NCBI GenBank assembly: GCA_045612485.1
Contig: JAZKZE010000029.1
Coordinates: 1-16,472, forward strand
Length of the DNA: 16,472 nucleotides
From: RGIG5327 sp045612485
GTDB taxonomy: Bacteria; Verrucomicrobiota; Lentisphaeria; Victivallales; UBA1829
Reading direction: 5' to 3'
Shown here one piece after another: positions 5,416-12,816 of this stretch. The translations under genes and the position numbers were made by a program. Every line of letters begins with the position of its first letter. Within the stretch, counting starts at the first letter, position 1. A model generated the notes under the pieces. It was not told where the DNA came from, did not search any database, and saw nothing but the letters and a program-made list of their open reading frames with translations.

Positions 5416-8400
5416 TCATTCAAAAACAAGTCTGCCGAAATATTCGGGTGCATGGAATGTTTCCGTCTTTTTCCATGTGATGTAATGTACTTTACTGCTC
5501 CATTCGGCACATTTATAGAAATTGCAGCTCCACACATCCCCTTTGCGGGGCCGGGGGATCCCGGAATACTTTTCCAGAAGATCCCAGGGGATCTGAAGTG
5601 CCGCATACCAGAGAGTATCTTCTTCGATCTCGCCATCCACATTTTTCAATGTGGTATATCTTTTTATCCTTTTCAACTCATTTTCCGGGATCATATTGAA
5701 TTTCTTTCTTCCGCCTTTTTCCGGGATCTGAACCTGTGCAAGAAGAAGAGATCCCACACAATTCATCTCAAAGTTGAAATAATATCTGCCTTTTGTTCCT
5801 CCGGGCCGCAGAAAGAGTTCCATACAGCTGTCCGCACACACATTCTGCTGATCTTTACGGAAGAATCCCCGTACATACTTATCTTTCACCTTATAGAACA
5901 CATATAAAAAGGAATCATCATACTGCATTTTACTTCTGGCATCCGGAACAAAAGAAGAGGATTTCCCCAGAGTAAAAAGATTGTTGCCAAGACATAGTTC
6001 CTGAATATCTTTCCAGCAACCATTTTCCCATTCAGCAGGGGAGAATTTCACCTTTCCTTTTGCCCGTTTGATTTTATACTGCTCCAAACTTACCACTCCG
6101 GGAACAGGAACATTTACAGTATTATACCGGGGGATATAATCTCTTCCCTTGCTGTCCGTTTTCAGAAATTCCAGTCTGCAATATTTGTTCTCACCTCCGG
6201 CAAGGGACTGAACCACCTTTTTACCGGAAAGGAAAGAAATCCTCTCCATCCGCAGTTTCCAGGGGGCAGCCACCCCCTTTTCCGGAGAACGGCCTCTTCT
6301 TACCATAGTAATATCTGCTTCCCAGCAATCAGAGTATTTTCTCACAACTGCCCTGTTTCTGAAGTGATCCCAGAAAAGCCCGTCACCGACAGTACGCAAA
6401 ATATCCGGATCCGAACTTTTGTCAAGGATCACGCCGGAACTGTTCACAAGCATGGTAAAAGAGCCGGTATGTTCCGTATAAAACTCAATAAGGATATGTT
6501 CATCCTGCTCGATTCGGCAACTGTCATATTCCCTGCCCTTTGTTTTTATTTTATCCATCTGATTTTCATAACAGAGGAAAGCAAACTGCAATTTATAACG
6601 GTTTTCCCTGACCGCAACTGCCACAAAAGTCTTTTTGTCATTGGCAACGGGAGATGAAAGAGGATACCATTTTTTAAATTTGGAAAGATCGCCGTTGCAG
6701 GGGGAGTCTTCCGGCAGGATCTCCCCGGTAATAAGTTTTTCTTTATTCTGATCGATCTTTTTCCATTGCTCAAAGTGATCTTTTTTCAGGAATCGGAAAC
6801 TTTTTTCCAGTTCTGTCACTCTTTTACGGTAAATGCTTCCTGCCCGGGTTTTCTTTTCTGCTCCGGCAAGGATCTCAATGATTTTTGCAGCATTATTTCT
6901 GTTGAGAAGAGTATTTGCCGGGGAAAGATTCCTTGATCCGGATCCTGTATTATGTTTATCCATAAGAAGGAGAAATTCTTCCATATCTTTTGCGGCAGGA
7001 CCGTAGAAATTCCTGCAATACTCTTTCTGTAAAGAAGCAAGATCCAGACCGGGCTCCCAGAGAAGGCGGCTATTCACATAAAGGGGATAGTGCATCTGTT
7101 CTTTATCTGCAAGAGCATTCTTTTCCCCGTCATAAGGCAGATCCATAAAGAAGCCTTTGACGCTTTTCTGTTGTTTTTTCCGTACCTCCTGAAGTGCCTG
7201 CATAAAATAAAAACCCTGTCTGGGAATACTTTTATCATTATACTCATTCCAGTATTCCCGCAACAAAATTTTCTGTCCTTTATTCTGCCTGTGATATTTT
7301 TCAATACCTGCAAGGAAACTATTACGGAAAGCAGGAAAAGCGTAAGAACCTGCCCCTGTTACATCCGGGATCATCAGCAGATTTCCGGGATACTTTTCCT
7401 GAAAACTTTTTGCCGGAAGAATATGTCCCTGTGACCGGAAAAGGATCTTTTTCCCGGGAAAGGAGCGGGCAATATTTTCCGCCAAATACATATAAAAGGC
7501 AGCAGGGATATCCTGTCTGTATGTTACGGGATAGGTTTTCTTAAGATACTTTATTTCATCCCTGTAATGCACATAATCATCACTGGCAACAGGCGGCAGG
7601 ATCAATATTTCCTCCATGAATGGATTTGCTCTGAAGATCTTTTCCAGTTCCTCCAGACATTTTTTCCGGAAAGACGGATCTGAATAACGGGGGATCCCCC
7701 CGCCATCAGCGGCTTTATACCTTTTTCCCTCCCCGTCCAGAGCAAAAAAACTTTCCTGATTTTTTTCTCCCTGTTTCAGTACACGGGAAAGTGCCAGTAC
7801 CCCCGTGACAGGAAGAGAAGAACCGCTTTTGAGGAAACGGAAATATTCCTCTGTTTCCGGATCTTTTTCCATTCCGGGAGGCAGCATATATTTTCTCACA
7901 GCAAATGCAGCCTGTCTGGAAATACGCATATTCTGAAGTATGATCGTCTTTTTTTCCGGCACAAAAATGCCCTGACACCCGGGGGCATAAAAACGGACGC
8001 CGAGGTACTCCAGAAAGGCACTGACAGCATGCATGGGACCGTAATCACTGTAAAAATCCGGATCGTTTTTTTCAGGCAGCGGGGCAACAAGCTGGAAAAG
8101 CTCTTTTTCAGATAAGGAAGCCATATCCTTCTGACTGTATTTACGGAAAAGAGGACCGTTAAGGATAAGAAGATCATCTTTCACATAAATATCGTAAGCG
8201 GAAGTGGTAAAAGCAGGAAGACGGTAAGGATGCTTTTTTGTAAATTTATTTTCTCCAATTGAAATCTTTCCCCTGCCGGCAGGAACATTGTTTTCGGTGA
8301 CGATGGGCAGCAATACTCCGGACATCCGGAACAAAATCTTTTGCAGACTTTCCGCCGCCTTTTTCATCTGTACCGGCGGATTTTCCGCAGTAATGATCAC

Positions 8401-8517
8401 ACTTTCTGCTTTACCGTCCCGTACGATTTCCAGTGCAGACAGATCAGCAGAATACAGACACAACAACCCACAGGCCAGCAGATAACCGTATATTTTCCGG
8501 AATAAAGACAGAATCAT
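5416..8517 (-). CDS. Secreted DUF4838-type protein with C-terminal CBM9-like domain
   Basis: The protein has 1033 residues from the ATG at 8517, chosen because GGGAGGA (8521-8527) is an excellent ribosome site and a signal peptide follows directly (MILSLFRKIYGYLLACGLLCL, probable cleavage near SADLSA/LE, residue 29). An upstream ATG at 8571 would bury the signal. Residues 40-70 (AAESLQKILFRMSGVLLPI) resemble the N-terminal domain of alpha-glucuronidase-like enzymes. Residues 163-187, with AFLEYLGVRFYAPG and FVP, match the segment leading into DUF4838. A barrel-like middle follows to about 520, then a helical stretch. Residues about 610-760 look like a degenerate CBM9-like beta domain. Residues about 830-1033 are a clearer CBM9-like domain ending in FHAPEYFGRLVFE. 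The likely role is extracellular or periplasmic glycan binding or hydrolysis; the substrate is unknown and catalytic residues were not identified. It is divergent from the SGNH hydrolase gene. Confidence 0.85.
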   Translation of the reverse strand: MILSLFRKIYGYLLACGLLCLYSADLSALEIVRDGKAESVIITAENPPVQMKKAAESLQKILFRMSGVLLPIVTENNVPAGRGKISIGENKFTKKHPYRLPAFTTSAYDIYVKDDLLILNGPLFRKYSQKDMASLSEKELFQLVAPLPEKNDPDFYSDYGPMHAVSAFLEYLGVRFYAPGCQGIFVPEKKTIILQNMRISRQAAFAVRKYMLPPGMEKDPETEEYFRFLKSGSSLPVTGVLALSRVLKQGEKNQESFFALDGEGKRYKAADGGGIPRYSDPSFRKKCLEELEKIFRANPFMEEILILPPVASDDYVHYRDEIKYLKKTYPVTYRQDIPAAFYMYLAENIARSFPGKKILFRSQGHILPAKSFQEKYPGNLLMIPDVTGAGSYAFPAFRNSFLAGIEKYHRQNKGQKILLREYWNEYNDKSIPRQGFYFMQALQEVRKKQQKSVKGFFMDLPYDGEKNALADKEQMHYPLYVNSRLLWEPGLDLASLQKEYCRNFYGPAAKDMEEFLLLMDKHNTGSGSRNLSPANTLLNRNNAAKIIEILAGAEKKTRAGSIYRKRVTELEKSFRFLKKDHFEQWKKIDQNKEKLITGEILPEDSPCNGDLSKFKKWYPLSSPVANDKKTFVAVAVRENRYKLQFAFLCYENQMDKIKTKGREYDSCRIEQDEHILIEFYTEHTGSFTMLVNSSGVILDKSSDPDILRTVGDGLFWDHFRNRAVVRKYSDCWEADITMVRRGRSPEKGVAAPWKLRMERISFLSGKKVVQSLAGGENKYCRLEFLKTDSKGRDYIPRYNTVNVPVPGVVSLEQYKIKRAKGKVKFSPAEWENGCWKDIQELCLGNNLFTLGKSSSFVPDARSKMQYDDSFLYVFYKVKDKYVRGFFRKDQQNVCADSCMELFLRPGGTKGRYYFNFEMNCVGSLLLAQVQIPEKGGRKKFNMIPENELKRIKRYTTLKNVDGEIEEDTLWYAALQIPWDLLEKYSGIPRPRKGDVWSCNFYKCAEWSSKVHYITWKKTETFHAPEYFGRLVFE

Positions 8518-8557
8518 TTTTCCTCCCAGTATTTTTTGTACTATATCAAACTTTCTT

Positions 8558-8566
8558 AATATACCA
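8558..8566 (-). promoter_or_regulatory. Extended -10 element of the DUF4838-type gene
   Basis: The minus strand reads TGGTATATT (8566-8558), an extended -10, about 40 nt before the start codon. A weak -35 match (TGGAAA, 16 nt upstream) accompanies it. The 292-bp divergent gap also contains a 7-bp inverted repeat, AAATCTC (8600-8606) and GAGATTT (8627-8633). Confidence 0.4.
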
Positions 8567-8686
8567 TACAATTTTCATTTTTCCATTTTTTCCCGTCTGA
8601 AATCTCTCATATAAAGAATAAAATTTGAGATTTTACCATATTTTTCACAAAAAAATTACTTTACTGAGCTTTTTTTAATGAAATGT

Positions 8687-8698
8687 ATGATATATCAT
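8687..8698. promoter_or_regulatory. 12-bp perfect palindrome in the divergent promoter region
   Basis: ATGATATATCAT is its own reverse complement. It lies 33 nt upstream of the SGNH gene's -35 and about 120 nt upstream of the DUF4838 gene's -10. A shared operator is possible, but AT-rich palindromes of this length also arise by chance. Confidence 0.35.
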
Positions 8699-8711
8699 GC
8701 AAGTTGATCTA

Positions 8712-8787
8712 TTTTTTTACAGAATTCTTCTTGACATTTTTTCATTTCAGAGGTATATTTTTTCTTAACAGAAATTCTGTAAAAAAA
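8712..8787. repeat. Perfect 15-bp inverted repeat enclosing the SGNH gene promoter
   Basis: TTTTTTTACAGAATT (8712-8726) and AATTCTGTAAAAAAA (8773-8787) are exact reverse complements, 46 nt apart. The arms can extend by 2 bp (C8727-G8771, T8728-A8770) if A8772 bulges. The enclosed segment carries both promoter hexamers. The downstream arm ends 22 nt before the SGNH start codon and just before its ribosome site, so it would lie in the transcript leader. Confidence 0.75.
8731..8759 (+). promoter_or_regulatory. Near-consensus sigma-70 promoter of the SGNH hydrolase gene
   Basis: TTGACA (8731-8736, consensus -35), an exact 17-nt spacer, then TATATT (8754-8759, one mismatch from TATAAT). It is the best promoter match in the window, about 50 nt before the start codon. 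Confidence 0.8.
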
Positions 8788-8809
8788 GGATCAAAAAAAG
8801 GAAAAGAAC

Positions 8810-10342
8810 ATGAAAAAAAGTACAGCAGGAGCCCTGCTTATTTCCTGTACCTTTCTGGCACCTTTGTGCGAGGCAAGGGAATCCAACCTCATCAACAACA
8901 ACTCTTTTTCCAGAGGCCTTTACCAGTGGTTCTTTGACGGAAAAACAAAGCCGGAAAAATTGAAAAGCGGCGTAAAATGTATTGACGGAACTTTGTCCCA
9001 TTATCCCGATCTGGGAAATTTGGAACACGCAGACCCCCAATGCGGTATGCCTTCTTTTCGTCCCTTCCGTTTCCGGGTGAGTGCCAAAGGGGAAGGCTCC
9101 ATCCGCCTTTCCGTAAGAGCAAGAAGGATGTATGCAGGCAATGCGCTGGAATTCGGCATATTGCAGAGTAAGGAAATGCCCCTTACCGGTAAAGTACAGA
9201 ATTTTGACTTTGAAAGTACCGATATGTTTCCGGAAACTGTCTGCCATGATAAATTATCCATTGAGGTAAAAGGAAAAGCCATCATCAGCAATACCTGCTT
9301 TTTCTATCTTGACCGCAATGATCCTGTGATCCGTTTCCAGCCGGAGGCGGCAGTGGCACTTCAGGGAGATACGGTAAAGGTGAAGATCCTTACCAACAGA
9401 AAAAATCATAAATTCCGCCTTGATCTCTATTCCGGTCAGTTTGTGCTTGCCGGATACAATAATAAAGGGTACGGTCCCATGCTGCACGATACGATTAAAA
9501 CCGATGCAAAGGGAGCTGCCGAATACTCTTTCAAAATAGCCCAGAGTGTTCAGGACGGGATGCGTCTTTGCGTATCGGATCCTGCCAGCGGAGCCAAACA
9601 GAGTTTCTTTGCCACCATCCTTCCGGAAAAACAGTTGGCAGAGATGAAAGAGATCGCCAAAAAGGTTACACCAAAAGGACATCTGCTTTTCCTTGGGGAC
9701 AGTCTTACCGATTATGACCGGGGCCGCAATTATACCTCCATCGTTTCCACTCTTCTCGGAAATAAATGCACCATCCGCAATGCAGGAGTGGGCGGCGATA
9801 CTCTTTCCATGATCAGGAAAAGACTCTGCGGGGAAAAAGCACACCGCAGTGAAATGTATAAAGATCTTTTCGACCCCATGCCGGATACCATCTTCCTTTT
9901 CTGCGGCGGAAATGATACAAAGACCCTTTATTCCACAGGCTATAAAACCCCCATTCTTGCACCGGAAAAACAGCAGGGAGTTCTGGAGGAAGTACTGGAT
10001 ATCCTTGCGAAAAAAGCTCCGGGAGCGAAGATCGTATTGACCAGTATTCCCGCCAGTTATCTTCCCTGGCAGAAATCTCTGACCGAACCGCAGAGGGATG
10101 CCAAAGTACAGCACTCTCTTTTCGGACTTCCGGAACATACGGAAAGTTATAATGATGTTTTGCGTTCAGTTGCCAAAAAGCGGAATATTCCTGTTATTGA
10201 GCTTGGACCTGCCATGGCGGCACACCCGGACAGGATGCCTTTATACGTCCCGGACGACGGGGTGCATCTTTCTCTGAAAGGACATCAGTTCTATGCAAAG
10301 ATCCTTCTGGATTTTCTTGCAAAGATCTCTGTAAAAAAGTAA
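8810..10342 (+). CDS. Secreted SGNH/GDSL-family hydrolase
   Basis: The protein has 510 residues and a signal peptide (MKKSTAGALLISCTFLAPLCEA, likely cleavage after residue 22). An AAGGA ribosome site is 7 nt upstream. Residues about 23-280 form a beta-rich N-terminal region beginning SNLINNNSFSRGLYQWFF, similar in style to carbohydrate-binding jelly-roll domains but not identified. The C-terminal SGNH domain shows all blocks: FLGDSLTD with nucleophile Ser298, AGVGGDT (Gly block, about 325-331), FCGGND with Asn368, and DDGVHLS with Asp483 and His486. The expected activity is ester hydrolysis, plausibly deacetylation of a glycan. Divergent transcription from the DUF4838/CBM9 protein supports a joint role in extracellular polysaccharide processing. 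Its own promoter and a strong terminator make it a single-gene unit. Exact substrate is unknown. Confidence 0.9.
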   Translation: MKKSTAGALLISCTFLAPLCEARESNLINNNSFSRGLYQWFFDGKTKPEKLKSGVKCIDGTLSHYPDLGNLEHADPQCGMPSFRPFRFRVSAKGEGSIRLSVRARRMYAGNALEFGILQSKEMPLTGKVQNFDFESTDMFPETVCHDKLSIEVKGKAIISNTCFFYLDRNDPVIRFQPEAAVALQGDTVKVKILTNRKNHKFRLDLYSGQFVLAGYNNKGYGPMLHDTIKTDAKGAAEYSFKIAQSVQDGMRLCVSDPASGAKQSFFATILPEKQLAEMKEIAKKVTPKGHLLFLGDSLTDYDRGRNYTSIVSTLLGNKCTIRNAGVGGDTLSMIRKRLCGEKAHRSEMYKDLFDPMPDTIFLFCGGNDTKTLYSTGYKTPILAPEKQQGVLEEVLDILAKKAPGAKIVLTSIPASYLPWQKSLTEPQRDAKVQHSLFGLPEHTESYNDVLRSVAKKRNIPVIELGPAMAAHPDRMPLYVPDDGVHLSLKGHQFYAKILLDFLAKISVKK

Positions 10343-10361
10343 GATCCTGAGAGAATTATTC

Positions 10362-10406
10362 AAGGGGAAGAAGGGAAAAAAGCTCCTTCTTCCCTTTTTT
10401 TTTTTT
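10362..10406 (+). terminator. Strong intrinsic terminator after the SGNH gene
   Basis: The stem GGGAAGAAGG (10365-10374) pairs with CCTTCTTCCC (10385-10394), extendable by A/G-T pairs on the outside, with a 10-nt loop. It is followed by 12 consecutive T (10395-10406). It lies 19 nt past the stop codon. Confidence 0.93.
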
Positions 10407-10456
10407 ACAAGCGGAGAAAAATTCTCTGTAAAGTGGGATAAAACTTACATTCAGAC

Positions 10457-10484
10457 TTGAAATATATATTTCAGGTATTATACT
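10457..10484 (+). promoter_or_regulatory. Promoter with an overlapping 16-bp palindromic operator candidate, SPFH gene
   Basis: TTGAAA (10457-10462), a 16-nt spacer, then TATACT (10479-10484) forms a good promoter. TGAAATATATATTTCA (10458-10473) is a perfect 16-bp palindrome covering five bases of the -35 and most of the spacer. A dimeric repressor bound there would block polymerase. The start codon is about 84 nt further on, leaving a leader of roughly 75 nt. Confidence 0.6.
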
Positions 10485-10567
10485 ATAAATGGAGAGTGGC
10501 TTCTTGCAGAACGCACCAGGAAATCTTTTGCAGGTAAATTATATATAACGATAAAAGGAGGAAGACA

Positions 10568-11581
10568 ATGGCTATTCTGGATATTGTAAAACTTGATGTG
10601 CAGTCGGATGACTATATCGTTCAGAAATTTTATTCTGAAAAACAATGGGAACTGGCTCTGGGAAGCCGGCTCGTTGTCAATGAAGGTCAGGAAGCCCTTT
10701 TTGTCAAAGGCGGCAAAGCTCTGGATCTTTTTACCGCCGGAACCCATACCCTTGTTTCCGGAAATATCCCCATCCTCAGCAGTCTGGTCAATCTCCCCTT
10801 CGGCGGGACAACTCCCTTTACAACGGAAGTATGGTTTATCAATAAAACGGCAAAAAGGGATATGCGGTGGGGCACCCCCCAACGTATTCCGGTAATGGAA
10901 AAAACTCTGGGTTATCCGGTAAATGTGGGAGCCTGCGGACAATGGGGATTCAGAATAGCGGATTCCCGGCGTTTCATCACACAGCTTGTAGGGGCGCAGC
11001 TTGATGCGGACAGTCAGAAGATCCACCGTTATTTTATCGGGGAGATCAATGAAAAATTTGCACAGACACTCCATTCCATTCTGGGCAGCGGGACACCGTT
11101 TTTTGCTGTCAATTCCCGCCTTTCAGAAATTTCATCCCTTGTTAAAAAAGCGGTGGAAGAGGAATTTACCCGGTACGGTATGGAATTGCTCAATTTTACC
11201 ATCAGCAGTATAAACATCCCGCCGGAAGAAATGGCAAAAATCCAGAACGTACTGGGCAAACGCTTGGAAATGAATGAGTTGAAAGATGTTCAAACCGGGC
11301 AGGGATACATTACGGCAAAAAGTTTTGAAGTCCTGCAGGAAGCTGCCGGAAATCACGGGGCGGCGGGAACAGTCATGGGAGCAGTCACCGCACTTGGCAT
11401 GGGCATGGGGGCAATGGGCAATATGGCACAGAATGTAAACAACGCCTTCCGGCAGGAAAATGCTGCCAAAGCACCCACACTTGTGGAACGGCTGGAAGTG
11501 CTGAAAGAAATGTATGAAAAAGGCCTTGTAACGCAGCAGGAATATGATGAAAAGCGTAATAAGATCCTTAACGAACTTTGA
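10568..11581 (+). CDS. SPFH/Band-7 family protein with C-terminal SHOCT domain
   Basis: The 337-residue protein starts at an ATG preceded by a near-perfect ribosome site (AAAGGAGGA, 10554-10562). The N-terminal part (about 20-240) fits the SPFH subfamily sometimes annotated virion core protein or YdjI-like: SRLVVNEGQEALFVKGGKA (33-51), TAGTHTL (56-62), then TEVWFINKTAKRDMRWGTP (86-104). There is no transmembrane segment at the N-terminus. A short Gly/Met/Ala-rich hydrophobic stretch follows (about 265-290). Residues about 304-337 (LVERLEVLKEMYEKGLVTQQEYDEKR) are a SHOCT motif, a short helical module often linked to oligomerisation. Relatives in Bacillus (YdjI) recruit PspA in membrane-stress responses, so membrane scaffolding is a reasonable inference. 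The zinc-ribbon gene follows after 43 nt and is likely in the same operon. Confidence 0.88.
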   Translation: MAILDIVKLDVQSDDYIVQKFYSEKQWELALGSRLVVNEGQEALFVKGGKALDLFTAGTHTLVSGNIPILSSLVNLPFGGTTPFTTEVWFINKTAKRDMRWGTPQRIPVMEKTLGYPVNVGACGQWGFRIADSRRFITQLVGAQLDADSQKIHRYFIGEINEKFAQTLHSILGSGTPFFAVNSRLSEISSLVKKAVEEEFTRYGMELLNFTISSINIPPEEMAKIQNVLGKRLEMNELKDVQTGQGYITAKSFEVLQEAAGNHGAAGTVMGAVTALGMGMGAMGNMAQNVNNAFRQENAAKAPTLVERLEVLKEMYEKGLVTQQEYDEKRNKILNEL

Positions 11582-11589
11582 GTTACAGT

Positions 11590-11618
11590 ACGGAAAATAA
11601 CGGAAAATAACGGAAAAT
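11590..11618 (+). repeat. 10-bp tandem repeat directly before the zinc-ribbon gene
   Basis: Two exact copies of ACGGAAAATA (11590-11599, 11600-11609) plus 9 of 10 bases of a third (11610-11618) end 6 nt before the start codon at 11625. The units contain the only Shine-Dalgarno-like GGA in the gap, so copy number would change ribosome-site arrangement in the 43-nt space between the two genes. Confidence 0.85.
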
Positions 11619-11624
11619 CTGAAA

Positions 11625-12746
11625 ATGAAAATAGAGTGTCCATACTGCTTCCAGCATTATGAAATAGATAAGGAATACACAAACACAAGTGTGAAATGTG
11701 TTTCCTGCGGTCAGATTTTTCCTGTGGCAATACAGGAAAAAACAATAAACAGACCTGTTGAGCAGGTTATTGCCGATGCAGTATCCTCCCGTATTATGAC
11801 GCTGCCGCCGGCAGGGAACAGGGAGCCTCTGAAAGCACTGCAATGTAAAAACTGCGGTTCCGGGGAGCTGAACAAAGAAGGGGAACTCTTTATCTGTCAA
11901 TTCTGCGGAACAAAATATACGGCAGAAGAAACACAGCTTCTGACGGTAAATATAAAAACAGACAGAGCTTCTGAAATCAAAAACGCTCTTGCCAACGGCA
12001 GAAGAGCATTGAAACAGAAAGACTGGACGGAAACAGAAAAATATTACAATATTGTTGAAAGATATGTTCCGGAAAATATGGAAGCAGTGTTTTTCAGTGC
12101 ATACGCCCGTATAAGACAGGAACTTATCAATACGGATGAAAATACAAGGAAAGAAAAATTTGATGCATTCTGCAATATTTTTCCCATAATGGAAGAATAT
12201 TGTGATGAGCAGAGTCCGGAAAGTATGAAAGAATTTCTTTTTCTTGTCAGCGGAAGTATTCTGGATATGCTGGATTCGGATTTTTTTCATTACGGTTTCG
12301 ACTGTAATTTCTTCGGGTACTATACAAAAGGGTATCCGGATTATATCAGCTTTCCTGCCGGGATTCTCGAAACTGATGATGAAGTCTATACAGAAGCAAT
12401 GTTTTTAATGTGTAAAATAGAGTTTGTCAAGTTTATTGAAAAACTGTTGGCAAAAAATGAACAGATTTACCTGTATGAAATTTTATTGCCCCATTATGAA
12501 CGCTGTCTGACAGACAGTCTGCTGGACGAAAAAGTCAAAAAAACGATCCGGGAAAAATATAAAGACGCAACAAATCATCTGAAACAACTTGCTCCGGATG
12601 CCCATATTCCGGAAAAACCGGCACAGACAAAAACGGTAAAAAGTTTCAGTGCCATTGATTTGATGCTGTATCTTTCTATAGGTATCTTCCTTGTGATTGC
12701 TGCAGTTTTGATTTGGCATATTGTTGCTTCCGTTCTTGCAAAGTAA
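11625..12746 (+). CDS. Double zinc-ribbon protein with a C-terminal membrane anchor
   Basis: The 373-residue protein begins with an MJ0042-like zinc ribbon, CPYC (Cys5, Cys8) and CVSC (Cys25, Cys28). A second ribbon, CKNC (Cys74, Cys77) and CQFC (Cys91, Cys94), follows. A helical middle (about 110-330) starts with a TPR-like segment, NGRRALKQKDWTETEKYYNIVERY. It ends with a single transmembrane helix at the extreme C-terminus (LMLYLSIGIFLVIAAVLIW, about 346-364), so the ribbons should face the cytoplasm on a tail-anchored protein. No enzymatic motif is visible. It follows the SPFH/SHOCT gene by 43 nt without a terminator, so the two probably act together at the membrane. The ribosome site is weak (GGAAAA within the tandem repeat). 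I do not recognise a named family for the whole protein. Confidence 0.82.
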   Translation: MKIECPYCFQHYEIDKEYTNTSVKCVSCGQIFPVAIQEKTINRPVEQVIADAVSSRIMTLPPAGNREPLKALQCKNCGSGELNKEGELFICQFCGTKYTAEETQLLTVNIKTDRASEIKNALANGRRALKQKDWTETEKYYNIVERYVPENMEAVFFSAYARIRQELINTDENTRKEKFDAFCNIFPIMEEYCDEQSPESMKEFLFLVSGSILDMLDSDFFHYGFDCNFFGYYTKGYPDYISFPAGILETDDEVYTEAMFLMCKIEFVKFIEKLLAKNEQIYLYEILLPHYERCLTDSLLDEKVKKTIREKYKDATNHLKQLAPDAHIPEKPAQTKTVKSFSAIDLMLYLSIGIFLVIAAVLIWHIVASVLAK

Positions 12747-12763
12747 ATCATCAGAACAGAACA

Positions 12764-12801
12764 GGGGAAAGAAAAACCTGTAGAAAGTTTTGTCTTTCCC
12801 C
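12764..12801. terminator. Hairpin between convergent operons, possible bidirectional terminator
   Basis: GGGGAAAGA (12764-12772) pairs perfectly with TCTTTCCCC (12793-12801), and inner AAAAC/GTTTT pairs extend the stem. It lies between the stop codons of the zinc-ribbon gene (+) and the HAD gene (-). Neither strand has a good T-tract right after the stem, so termination efficiency is uncertain. Confidence 0.5.
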
Positions 12802-12816
12802 GGAAAAAAGATTTTC

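Noticed and set aside
9254..10138. 294-codon minus-strand frame within the SGNH gene
   Set aside because: The plus-strand protein has a signal peptide and all four SGNH blocks; the antisense product shows no features.
10568..11581. Virion core protein indicating a prophage
   Set aside because: Virion core protein is a legacy name for this SPFH subfamily. No phage structural, lysis or integrase genes are nearby.
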